Source of the DNA: Cymodocea nodosa
Lineage: Eukaryota > Streptophyta > Magnoliopsida > Alismatales > Cymodoceaceae
Direction of reading: 5' to 3'
Length of the DNA stretch: 64,000 nt
Assembly (NCBI GenBank): GCA_036874045.1
Contig: CM072341.1
Coordinates: 1,934,501-1,998,500, forward strand
The notes under the pieces are model-generated. The model was given only the letters and a program-made list of their open reading frames with translations. It was not told the DNA's origin and did no database searches. Both the position numbers and the translations under genes were made by a program. This document shows positions 24,105-34,304 of the stretch, in pieces. The first letter of the stretch is position 1; each line of letters starts with the position of its first letter.

Positions 24105-24122
24105 TGGCACCGTTGCTAGGGA
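24105..24122 (+). other. primer-binding site of B
   Basis: TGGCACCGTTGCTAGGGA, close to the complement of Asp-tRNA (TGGCGCCGTTGCCGGGGA). Confidence 0.8.
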
Positions 24123-24210
24123 ATTGGCACAGTATAATCTAGGTTTTAATTTTTTGGATTAGACTTGAGCTTTTAAGTGTTTTGGTTGTGCATCTACAAA
24201 GGAGGCAATT

Positions 24211-25553
24211 ATGGAGAATAATTTCTATGACTTTGGAGATTAATTTTCTCTTTATTGTGATTTATGTCATGTAGAGGGGCATACCACAACCAATTGCAAT
24301 TTTTATTATTATCCACCTCAACCATTAGAAAATGTTAAACAATGAAATAAATGTTTAATGTTAGGACATAATGAAGAAGAATGTCTACAAAATCTTGAAG
24401 ATGAAATAGTAAAAGCCATTAATTCAATTAATTACTATCATGAAGAAAATGAATGTCAAAATTATTATACTCAACCAACTATTTATGAAAAACCAATTGA
24501 GGAAAAAGAATTTAGAATTATGAGTGAGGTGCAAGCCTTAGGAAAACAAATCTAAGATCTAGCTAGGATGGTAGAAGAAGGAGGTTATGAGATAAATCCA
24601 TCCATAGGATTAGTGGAGTCTTCAATCCAACCTAGTGAAGAGGTAGAGCACTTGTTTCAAATTAATATAGAAAGAGAACAAGAGGATAATCTAGAAAATT
24701 TTGTAATAATTGAAGAAAATAATGAAAATAGTAGGAAAAATTTAAGTGAAGAAAGTGACTTAATAGATGCTTATGTAACACTTAGATTAGGTAATGTCAC
24801 TCATAAAACCCCACCCATAAGAGAAGAAAATGAAATAATTAGACAAGAAGAAGAAAATAAGGAAAATGAAAATATTGAAGATCAACAAAGTAACTTAGAT
24901 GGAGAGGGAGTAGATTTAGAATCTAAAGAAAATCATTTAGAACCTACTCAACCCATAGCTTTAGCACCTTATCCTGAGAGGTTAAAATCAAATGAAAATA
25001 TAAAAAATGAAGACATTGAAAGAATTTTTAAACGGGTGCAAGTTAATATACCTCTCCTTGATTTATTAAAACAAATGCCTAACTGTGCTAAATTTCTTAA
25101 GGGGTGGTGCACTAAGAAGAGAACTAGGAAAGTCATTAAGAGAGCCTTTCTGGCTTAAAAAGCTAGTTCTCCTTTTACCAACCACCTTCCTTTTAAGTTA
25201 GATGATCCAGGTACTCCTTTGATTTCTTGTATTATTGGGGATAAAACATTAAATAAAGCTCTCATAGATTTGGGAGCTGGAATTAATGTCATGCCTAGTA
25301 GTGTTTTTGAATCCCTAGGATTAGAGGGCCTGGTGAAAACCAAAACCATTGTACAGTGAGCTGATAGGTCTTTAAGATATCCTCGAGGGAAGATCGAGGA
25401 TGTCTTTATAAGGATTAGAGATTGTATTTACCCTGTAGATTTTTTAGTTTTAGAAACCTGTAATTCTCTACATAAGTCTAATTTTATTCCTCTTATTTTG
25501 GGTAGACCATTTTTGGCCACTGCTGAGGTAGTGATTAATTGTAAGTCAAGTAT
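24211..25553 (+). pseudogene. gag and partial protease of B (fossil)
   Basis: Starts MENNFYDFGD only about 90 bases after the primer site. A CCHC knuckle 'CDLCHVEGHTTTNC' comes within the first 30 residues and a second knuckle-like group 'CLMLGHNEEEC' follows. The middle is Glu/Asn-rich. 'LAPYPERL' and 'PLLDLLKQMPNCAKFLKGW' lead into protease with 'IDLGAGINVMPSSVFESLGL' and 'GRPFLATAEVVINCKS'. No capsid-type (Retrotrans_gag) domain precedes the knuckle. Broken, then cut by A. Confidence 0.78.
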
Positions 25554-26225
25554 TGTTTAGAATGAAAAAGTGCATATTATTAACGGTTAAATGATGGTTA
25601 ATTGCATAATATTTGGCTTATCATATGAGAATTAAGCCATTATGTTATAATTACACTGTTATATGTTTTAATTAAAGAATCTGCTTAATTTTGGAGAATT
25701 AATGTTAATTTAGTACATTTCTGAACTATTGGTAAGTTGCAAGCTGTGAAATTCTTAAGTACCCGAATTTTCTGATATTTCGAACAGTTATGTTTAACAT
25801 ACCGGACATATTTCAAATAGTTATGTTTAACAAACCGAACATGTTGGATAGTTATGTTTAAATTGCCGAATAGTTATGTTTTGAAAGAATAGTTTATTAT
25901 TTCCTGAAGTACACGTGTCGAAACCATAATGCATGACTTAAGTAAACTTTCGGTGAGTTATCTATAACTATTCGAAATTGCAGTTGGGCATCAGACAGTT
26001 ATATGTGTAACTCTCCGAAATCTCTTTTTATTTATAAAATAGCTGAGGACACGTGTCATGTTCTGGGAAAGTGACTTAAGTGGATTTTCGGTGAGTTATC
26101 TATAACTATCCGAAATTGCAGCTAAGTATCGGATAGTTAGATCTATAACTCTCCGAAATGTTTATTTTATGATTAAACTGCTGTTGACACGTGTCGAGAT
26201 CTGGTAGATTTATTTAAGTTATATA

Positions 26226-26351
26226 TTGGAGAGTTAAATTTGTAGGTATCTGAAATGCACCTGAGCATCAGATAGTTAAGTTTGTAAGTATCTGAAATGC
26301 ATCTTGGCATCAGATAGTTAAGTTTGTAAGTATCCGAAATGCACCTGAGCA
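26226..26351 (+). repeat. three 42-bp tandem units in the U3 of A
   Basis: Units at 26226, 26268 and 26310, each of the form 'tcagatagttaagtttgtaa' plus 'gtatctgaaatgcacctgag', with a partial fourth. The solo LTR has fewer units (about 35012-35105). Confidence 0.75.
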
Positions 26352-26594
26352 TCAGATAGTTAAATTTATGCATGTGTTTTATAGTTAAATCAACGAAGAA
26401 AGTCCGTTGAGTTATCTGTAACTCCACGGACTATTTATTTTCTAATATGCCACTCTAGCGGTTGCAGGAACAAATAGTTGGAAGAGAAAAACCACGTTTG
26501 CACGTATCGCGCAGGGAGAAGAAATCATCGCCGTTGATGCGAATGAAGGAAATCCAACCGACCATTCAAGTAGAAGCAGTTATTACTAAAGAAA

Positions 26595-26602
26595 TATAAA
26601 AG
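26595..26602 (+). promoter_or_regulatory. TATA box in the 5' LTR of A
   Basis: TATAAAAG, preserved at 35349-35356 in the solo LTR, followed by a purine-rich stretch and the start of a more GC-rich R/U5. Confidence 0.6.
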
Positions 26603-27809
26603 AAAAGAAGAAAAAGAAGAAGGTGTGTGATCGATGGACAGCTAGTGTGTATAGAGGAGGAGCACTGAGCTTTCTACAGGTAGTATCGACAATTCTCCAA
26701 AGTACCACACCAACCATCGTTACCACCACCATAATCACCAACCATCAGAGGTCTGTGAAGATACTTTATTGATGTTGGGTTGATTCCGAGCCAAAAATAG
26801 TGCCTGACAACCACTGTGAAGAGTGATCGCGTCGCGGGAAGGGAAGCCATTTTCACCAAGCGCCACTCATATTTCAAGAGATCGTAAAGCTTTTAGCCTT
26901 GGCTTCGGGTTGATGCCTGTATGCTGAAGAGGAGATCATCTTGCAATTTTGGACTCGCGATTCTATAGGGAGAGGAGACAGGATTGTAAGTGGTTTAATT
27001 TTCAGTGGTGTATTCGTGTTGCAAGCAGTGACGGAAGTATTTACTGTCAACTGAGATTACTTTACATTTCACCTTTCGCCTATTTCCATGTTCATATTAA
27101 AACAAAAATACCAAAAACAATTTATCTTTGTTGTATTTTGTATTTGAGTGTTGTATTGTTTGTGTTGTATCATGATTAATGTTATCTTTATCAGTGTTGT
27201 GATTGTTTTATGTTAGTTTTAGTTTTACAGTTTACTGAAATTGGTTCGTTCAAAAGACTTAAAGATTTTAATGGTTACTGTTTGAATTATCTGAATGTTA
27301 GTATTGCTTAATGATAAATCCAATGTTTACTAACATTAAAGAGCTTAATTGATGTTATTTACAATCTGTGGAATCGCCCAATGGTTGGCTGAATTCCTTT
27401 GTAAATAGAACTATTTAAAAAGAAAAGGTAGGCTTGTAGAGTTAACTAAAGTCCACGAGGTTAGTCCATTGAGTTAGCCATAACTCAACGAACTTTGTCC
27501 GTTGAGTTAACTGTAATTCAATGGAGAGCTTATTGAATATATAAATTTGATTGTTAACAAGCGAACAATTCTTAAGTTCTTCAGCAATTCCTTGTGGGAT
27601 CGACTTGTACTTGCACACTGATACAATAGACACTGTGCACTTGTAATTAAAGTACAAATTGGAATTAATATCTAAATTGTGTTAAAGGTTGTTTGTTTAC
27701 TTCTAAAAGAAAAAGAATACGCATAAAGATAAATTAATTAAGTAAAAAACAGAAGTAACAAATCCAAGTTTTTCTGGTGTAGTGTTGAGAAAATACCAAA
27801 CAAGTTTTA

Positions 27810-27827
27810 TGGCGCCGTTGCCGAGGA
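27810..27827 (+). other. primer-binding site of A
   Basis: TGGCGCCGTTGCCGAGGA, one change from the complement of Asp-tRNA. It runs directly into a GAATT pentanucleotide repeat. Confidence 0.88.
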
Positions 27828-27867
27828 ATTGAATTGAATCGAATTGAATTGAATAGAATTGAATTGA
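27826..27867 (+). repeat. (GAATT)n pentanucleotide repeat after the primer site
   Basis: About eight GAATT/GAATA/GAATC units immediately after the primer site, probably grown from the GAATT that ends it. Not seen in A' or B. Confidence 0.85.
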
Positions 27868-27936
27868 TATAAGCAACTGATAGAGCTATTTCGTTTTAAT
27901 AGCTAGAGTTGTGTGTTTTCTTCTGTAATTAAGAAT

Positions 27937-29000
27937 ATGGCATATGCTTATGCTCAAAGATTTCTGAAACATGTAATTAGCATATGTGAATTTTGCAATT
28001 CTGAAGGACATGACATTTCTGACTGTTTGAAACTGAGATGTTTGTAGATGGTTAGATCCCATGAACAACAAATGAATTATCCTTAGTATAATAGAGCCGA
28101 GTATGAGAATCCTATAGTTTACCCAACTGATGGTCAGTATAGAATGTGTAATATGTTGAGAGACACTGAAGTTTGGGATAGGTATGACAGACTAGAGCGT
28201 AGTATAGAGCAGAACCTGGACAAATTAGAACACTTTATGTGTCAGCAACAAGAAGTCAACCAATTAAACTATAAGGAAGCATATTCAGAACCTAAAAAGG
28301 ATATAATTTATGAAACTGAAAAAACTATAATGAAAATTGATCAAAAATTGAATGCAATGAGATTAGATGATTTGGAAAGAAAATTAAAAGCATTAGACAA
28401 ATATACAATGAAAATACAAGTTATGCAACAGGACAATGAAAATTATAATGTTATAGACCTGCATAATTTGTAAAATATACAGCAAATAAAAAATACTAAT
28501 GCAAGAGAATTTAAAAAATGCACTTCAAAACTAAAAACAATTGAAGATCATGATCATGAAAATGATATACAAAAACATCATAAGAGTAACGAAAATCTGG
28601 AAGATGTATATGTAACATTAAGATCTAGAACTAATATACCACCAAGAACTCAAAATGAAAATGATATAAAGGTGGACAAGAGTAAAAATCAAAATGATAA
28701 TGAAAATGTAATAGCTGAAAATCTATAAATCACTAAAGAACAATCTGAATCTGCTAATGAAGCTAAAAATGATCAAACAAATCAACTGAAAGAAAAAGAA
28801 TCTTTGAAATCAAAATCTTTAGCACCCTATCTTGAAAGATTATAACAAACAATACCTGAAAAACAAGAAAAAATCAGAGAAATTTTTGAAAAAGTACAAG
28901 TTAACATTCCTTTGTTAGATCTATTGCAGAAAATGCCACCTTGTGCTAAATTTCTGAATGATTGGTGTACTAAGAAAAGAGAGCGAAAAGTTCTTAGAAA
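27937..29000 (+). pseudogene. gag-like region of A (fossil)
   Basis: Start chosen at MAYAYAQRF, shared with A' and the piece at 32980. The zinc knuckle 'CEFCNSEGHDISDC' (27985-28026) falls in the first 30 residues, then 'MCNMLRDTEVWDRYDRLERS', a coiled-coil-like 'KIDQKLNAMRLDDLERKLKA' and an acidic middle to 'LAPYLERL'. In Athila proteins this text follows the capsid domain. Here no capsid-type domain lies between the primer site and the knuckle. Broken. Confidence 0.78.
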
Positions 29001-29700
29001 GGTCTTTTTAGCTGAGCAAAGTAGTTCCCTATTTTTGCCAAAATTCCTAAAAAGTTATCTAATCCTGGAATCCCTGTTATATCATGCACCATAGGAAATA
29101 CCATTCTAGAAAGAACCTTAATAGACTTAGGTGCAGGTATAAATGTTATGCCAAGTGATATATTTGCATCCTTAGGATTAGAAGGCTTAACTCCTACTAG
29201 TACGGTTATTCAATTAGCTGATAGAAGTATAAGATACCCTAAAGGAAAAATAGAGGATGTCTTAATTAAAATTAAAAACTTTATATATCATATTGATATT
29301 GTAATTCTGGATTCCCAACAAATTAGGCATAAAAATAGTGATACATCTTTAATTTTGAGAAGACCATTTTTAGCAACATCAGGGGCTGTTATAAATTGTA
29401 AGCCTAGAGTAATGAAGTTAGCATATGATAATGAGGATACTCAATTAAATATTTTCAAACCAGAAAGGTTTGAGGAGTTAGAAATGTCCTTACATACCAT
29501 AAACTTTTTAGAGGATGAAGGAGATATGTTAGATGATGTGATTCAAGAAGAATTAAATAGGCAAATCAATTCTGAAACTTTAGAGGAAAGTGAAAGCATA
29601 AATATAGAAGGAGATCTAGAAGAAATTAATTTAGAAAATGATGATGTTCAATTAGGAGCTCTAGCTTCTGATGGACAACATTTAGAATTAAAACCTTTAC
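29000..29700 (+). pseudogene. aspartic protease region of A (fossil)
   Basis: Gypsy protease that would process the polyprotein. The Athila-type active-site text 'IDLGAGINVMPSDIFASLGL' is followed by 'IQLADRSIRYPKGKIEDVLI' and 'RRPFLATSGAVINC'. The linker to RT is acidic ('EEINLENDDVQLGALASDGQ'). Same text in A', B, G3 and G4. Confidence 0.8.
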
Positions 29701-31205
29701 CTCCTGAATTAACCTATATATTTCTGAAAGAGAAACGAACCTGTCCAATCATTATTGCTTCAGATTTAAAAGATGATCAAATAGCTAAATTAAAAGATGT
29801 AGTAAAAAGTTATAAAGAAGTAATAGGATGGACTATGACTGATATAAAAGGGTTAAGTTCAACTTTATGCTGTCACCACATATATTTAGAAGAGAATGCT
29901 AAACTTGTTAGAATTTCTGAGAGGAGATTAAATCTAAACATTAAAGTAGTCAGGAAGGAAATAGTGAAATGGTTAGATAATGACATAATTTATCCGATTT
30001 TTGATAGCTCGTGGGTTAGTCCAGTCCATGTAGTTCCCAAGAAATCAGGATTAATAGTTATTAGGAATGAAAGTCAAGACTTGATACCTACTAGAATTCA
30101 ATCAGGTTGGAGAGTATGTATAGACTATAGAAAGCTGAATGTTGTGACTAGGAAAGATCATTTTCCCTTACCTTTTATAGATCAAATGCTGGAAAGATTA
30201 GCAGGACAAGAATATTTTTGTTTCCTAGACGGGTATTCAGGGTATAATCAAATTCTAGTAGCATTAGAGGATCAAGAGAAAACAACTTTCACCTGTCCTA
30301 ATGGAACTTGTGCTTTTAAGAGAATGCCATTCGGATTATGCAATGCGCTAGCTACCTTTCAAAGGTGTATGTAGGGCATATTTACTAGAATGACTGAAGA
30401 TTTTTTAGAAATATTTATGGATGATTTTACTGTATATGGCGACTCATATGAAGTCTGTTTAAAAAATTTAGACCTAATATTAAAACCCTGTGTGGAAAAA
30501 AATTTGGTTTTAAATTGGGAAAAATGTCACTTCATGGTTAAACACGAAATAGTCTTAGGGCATGTTGTTTCTAAGAAAGGGTTGAAAGTAGATAAAGCTA
30601 AAATAGAAGTAATTTCTAATCTACCAGAACCTAAATCAGTAAAAGATATTAGATCATTTCTAGGACATGCTGGTTTTTATAGAAGATTTATTAAAGACTT
30701 TAGCAAGATAGCTAGACCTTTAACTAATTTATTAAAAGATGTTCCATTTAACTTTGATAAAAATTGCAAGGAAGCATTTTTCAGACTTAAGACTAGCTTA
30801 ATTTCAACTCTTATAATTCAAGCACCTGATTGGAACCATCCATTTGAATTAATGTGCGATGCTTCTGATTTTGCTGTAGGAGCAGTGTTAGGACAGAAGA
30901 TAGAAAAATCTCCTAGAGTGATTCATTATGCAAGCAAAACCTTAAATGATGCTCAAGTTAATTACACAACTACTGAAAAAGAATTATTAGCTGTTGTGTT
31001 TGCTTTAGAAAAGTTTAGATCATATCTAATTGGAGCTAAAGTAATAGTATACACGGATCATTCAGCTTTAAAACATTTAATAAAGAAAAAAGAAAGTAAT
31101 TCTAGATTGATTCGATTGATATTATTATTGCAAGAATTTGACCTAGAAATTAAAGATAAAAAAGGTTGTGAGAATGTAGTAGCAAATCATTTATCAAGAT
31201 TATAA
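29700..31205 (+). pseudogene. reverse transcriptase and RNase H of A (fossil)
   Basis: RT landmarks: 'WVSPVHVVPKKSGL', 'WRVCIDYRKLNVVTRKDHF', 'YFCFLDGYSGYNQI', 'FKRMPFGLCNALATFQRC' and the catalytic 'FMDDFTVYG' (near 30414-30440). The RNase H part has '[17 protein letters not shown]', '[20 protein letters not shown]' and '[11 protein letters not shown]'. These words are characteristic of the Athila clade. It is one of the longest preserved coding stretches in the window, though still broken. Confidence 0.92.
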
Positions 31206-31256
31206 ATAGAAAAATCAAATATTGAAATTAAGGATAATTTTCCTGATGAACAATTA

Positions 31257-32556
31257 ATGACCATCAACACAATACCTTGGTATGCAGACATAGTTAATTA
31301 CTTAGTTACTGGTCTAACACCTAAGAATTTGAATAGACAGGATAAGAAATTGTTTTTCTCAAGAGTAAAATATTACTATTGGGAAGACCCATACTTATTT
31401 AAGAAATGTCCTGATCTGGTTTTAAGGAGGTGTGTTCCAAAAACTGAATATTCAAGCATATTGTCTTTCTGTCATGACCAAGTTTGTGGAGGGCATTTTG
31501 GTTCAAGGAAAACTGCTGCAAAAATTCTGCAATGTGGGTTTTATTAGCCAACACTATTCAAAGATGCTCATAAATATTGCTTAAGTTGTTTAAGATGTCA
31601 ACAAATAGGAAGAATATCAAAGATGAATATGATGACTCTTAATCCTATTGTTGAGGTTGAAATCTTTGATGTGTGGGGAATAGATTTTATGGGTCCATTT
31701 CCTATGTCTAATCAATTTAATTACATATTGTTGGGGGTGAATTATGTATCTAAATGGATAGAAGCTATTCCTACAAAAACTATTGTCAACAAAGTGGTAA
31801 TACAATTTATAAGAACAAATATATTTGCTAGATTTGGAATACCTAAAGCTATTATCAGTGATAGAGGAACTCATTTCTGTAATAAAAGTTTTGAAGCCTT
31901 AATGAAGAAATATGGAGTAAACCACAAAATTGCAACATCATATCATCCGCAAACAAGTAGACAAGTAGAAAGTGCAAACAAACAAATTAAGTTAATCTTA
32001 GAAAAAGTAGTAAATCCTACTAGAACAGATTGGGCTAATAGATGCACTTTGGGCTTATAAAACGAGCTTAGGTATGTCACCTTTTAGGCTAGTATATGGA
32101 AAAGTTGTCATTTACCTGCTGAAATAGAACATAGAGCTTATTGGGCATTAAAAACTCTAAACACTAATTTAAATCAAGCTGCTGAAAATAGAAAAATGCA
32201 ATTATTTGAATTAGAAAAATTTAGAAATGAAGCTTATTCGAAGACAGTAAGAGAAAAAGAGAAAATAAAATTCTAGCATGATAGAAAAATTATTCCAAAA
32301 AGCTTTAAAATAGGACAAGAAGTATATCTTTATATGGCTAGACTCCATAACCATCCAAGAAAATTAAGATCTAGATAGGCAGGACCTTTCATAGTTCGAA
32401 ATATTTATCCTTATGGAGCTATTGAAATTGAAAATCCTAAAAATCAAAATATATTTAAAGTAAATGGACAAAGACTTAGACCAATTCTGAAAACACCAAA
32501 AAGCTCCTTTGGAATTATAGAAGAAGTTAGAGTAGAGGACTACTCGAGCTTTACTT
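31257..32556 (+). pseudogene. integrase region of A (fossil)
   Basis: Gypsy integrase. The zinc-binding part is 'FCHDQVCGGHFG' with 'CLSCLRCQQIGRIS'. The core shows 'VWGIDFMGPFP', 'AIISDRGTHFCNKSFEALM' and 'HPQTSRQVESANKQIK', which hold the D,D-35-E residues. The C-terminal end shows 'KLRSR', 'GPFIVRNIYPYGAIEIENP' and the terminal 'VEDYSSFT'. No chromodomain seen. Broken. Confidence 0.85.
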
Positions 32557-32945
32557 AGTAAGAAGTCAATTTTTATGTTTATATATATATCTAAAAAAAA
32601 CATTAAAAAAAATATAAAATATAAAAATCATTGCGGTTCAACCGATTGGATCCATCGGTATGACTGGAACATAAAAAATATGTATATTAATTTTCAGAAA
32701 AAATGTTGGTTTTACCGAAACATAGTATCAGTTCAACCGAAAAAAAATTAGGTCTGGTCGAAACATAATATCAGTTAAACCGATAAAATAAACAGAAAAC
32801 TATTATCTATAGTATTTTTATTATTATATCTGTTTGTACAGGGAGTCCGTTGAGTTACGCTTAACTCAACGAGCTTACTCCGTTGAGTCTTGAGTTAGTC
32901 AACGAGCTTATAAATGGGCTCTTTGAGCTTATAAATGAGCTTATA
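32557..32945 (+). other. post-integrase spacer of A with palindromic motifs
   Basis: AT-rich, non-coding. First a block with CGGTTCAACCG (32634-32644) and related words (GGTTTTACCGAAAC, GTTCAACCGAAA, GTTAAACCGATA). Then, from 32840, a block of 'CGTTGAGTTA' and 'TAACTCAACGAG' words. The same two blocks follow integrase in G3 (41990 to 41450) and G4 (37640 to 37100). Confidence 0.7.
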
Positions 32946-33605
32946 AAGGAGTGTTGTGTGTTTTTATTATATAATTGAGAATATGGCATACGCTTATGCT
33001 CAAAGATTTCTGAAACTTGTAGTTAGCATATGTGAATTCTGCAATTTGGAATGTCATGACATCTCTGATTGTTTGAAACTGAGATGATTGCAGATGGTTA
33101 GATCACATGAACAACAAATAAATTATATTCAATATAATAGAGCTGAGTATGAGAATCCTATAGTTTACCTAACTATGGTCAGTTTAGAACGTGTAATATG
33201 TTGAGAGATAAGGAAGTTTGAGATAGGTATGATAGACTAGAGCGTACTTTAGAGCAAAACATGGACAAACTAGAACAATACATGTATCAGCAACAAGAAC
33301 TTAACCAAATAAGAACCTAAAATTGATATCATATACGAAACGGAAAAAGTCATAACAAAAATTGATCAAAAATTGAATGCGATGAGGCTAGATGATTTTG
33401 AAAGAAAGCTAAAAGCATTGGATAATTTACAAAGAAATTAAAAGTTATGCAACATGAAAACATAAATGAAAACTTTAATGTTATAGATGTGCATAATTTA
33501 CAAGACATACAAACAAAAGAAAATACCAATGCAATAAAATTTAAAGAATGTAAGTTAAAACTAAAAACAATTGAAGATCAAAATCATGAAAGTAATGAAA
33601 ATCTT
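32946..33605 (+). mobile_element. Athila gag fragment G5
   Basis: Plus-strand piece starting like the gag leader of A' (GTGTTGTGTGTTTTTATTAT) and carrying the MAYAYAQRF start and the zinc knuckle 'CEFCNLECHDISDC', then 'MCNMLRDKEV' and 'ATNAIKF'-like text. It stops abruptly against minus-strand sequence of G4. Too short to assign to A or A'. Broken. Confidence 0.7.
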
Positions 33606-34304
33606 TATACTTTCTTTTTTAGCTTCTTCCCTTTCTTCTTCTTCCTCCTCTTCTCCATATTTCATAGTTAATGTTTTTTTAGTGTCTATGGAAGATTGGG
33701 ATGAAGTTTCAGGTATAGTATCATTTGCCCTATTTTCTTCTTCTTCTTCTTCAAACTCTTGCTCTATTTCAGTTTGTTTTTCTTCTTTTTGCTGTTGCAC
33801 TTGATCTTCTTCTTCTTCTGATAATAAATCTATATAAATGGGCTCTTGTGCTTCTTTGTAAAAATTACAGGCTCCTGTTTCACTTCTTGAGCCTTAAGCA
33901 CAACTTCTTTTCCTTTTCTTTTTCTAGTTAATTGTGCATGTTCTTCCTATTCTTCCTTAGATAATAAGTCAACAAAAATAGACTATTTTTGCCCTCGAGC
34001 CATAGGTTCTGGCTCTTCTTTGTTCACTTCTTGTCTTCTTGAAGGACCAGCTTCTAATTGTCCTTCTTTAGTAGCTGGTGTTAATCTAATTAATTCCTAG
34101 TAATGTTCTACCTTAATTTTATACTAGACTCTCAATCTTTCTCCAACCCGTCTCCTCTAGATTGCATCAAATAGAATATCTACTTTTGCCAAAGCCATTG
34201 ACTCATTAGCCCCCTGTTTTTTCCAAAGTTTAACTAAATCATCAAATTCTTTAGTCTCCTCCTCAAATCCTAGACCTAAAAATACAACTTTTTCTATTGG
34301 TCGT

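Larger units (their letters stand above)
22478..25553 (+). mobile_element. gypsy element B (5' half; cut by A)
   Basis: 5' LTR 22478-24098, Asp-tRNA primer site, gag and the start of protease, then interrupted by element A at 25554. It entered the right LTR of C (flank GTTAG). The LTR sequence is unlike that of A, but the internal protein text is related, so it is a second Athila-like family. Broken in a few places. The right half was not found here. Confidence 0.78.
25554..27802 (+). repeat. 5' LTR of A
   Basis: TGTTTAGAATG...CCAAACA, 2.25 kb, closely matching the solo LTR at 34305-36546. U3 contains about four copies of a unit ending 'AGTTATGTTTAACAtACCGA' (25790-25885), three 42-bp tandem units (26226-26351), CACGTGTC sites, and 'CGTTGAGTTA/TAACTCCACGG' inverted pairs. 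A TATA box lies at 26595. Confidence 0.88.
25554..32840 (+). mobile_element. Athila-type gypsy element A (5' complete, 3' end not found)
   Basis: 5' LTR 25554-27802, Asp-tRNA primer site 27810, gag-like ORF, protease, RT, RNase H and integrase in gypsy order, then the post-pol spacer. It entered the protease of B (flank AGTAT). The RT text is that of the Athila clade. After the spacer the sequence changes to another element piece, so its own third ORF and 3' LTR are missing from the window. About ten breaks in coding parts. Confidence 0.85.

Noticed and set aside
26674-26877. Opposite-strand ORF in the A LTR, with a longer relative at 35320-35799 in the solo LTR
   Set aside because: It overlaps the more GC-rich R/U5 sequence. 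The likeness follows from LTR identity and the frame is not kept full length in both.
27810-27827. tRNA-like sequence
   Set aside because: Only the primer complement of an Asp-tRNA 3' end is present. No cloverleaf can be formed. The same applies to the Met-type sites at 21520 and 49947.
33561-33800. Glu-rich ORF on the minus strand as a separate acidic protein
   Set aside because: It is the end of the G4 third ORF next to the gag junction.
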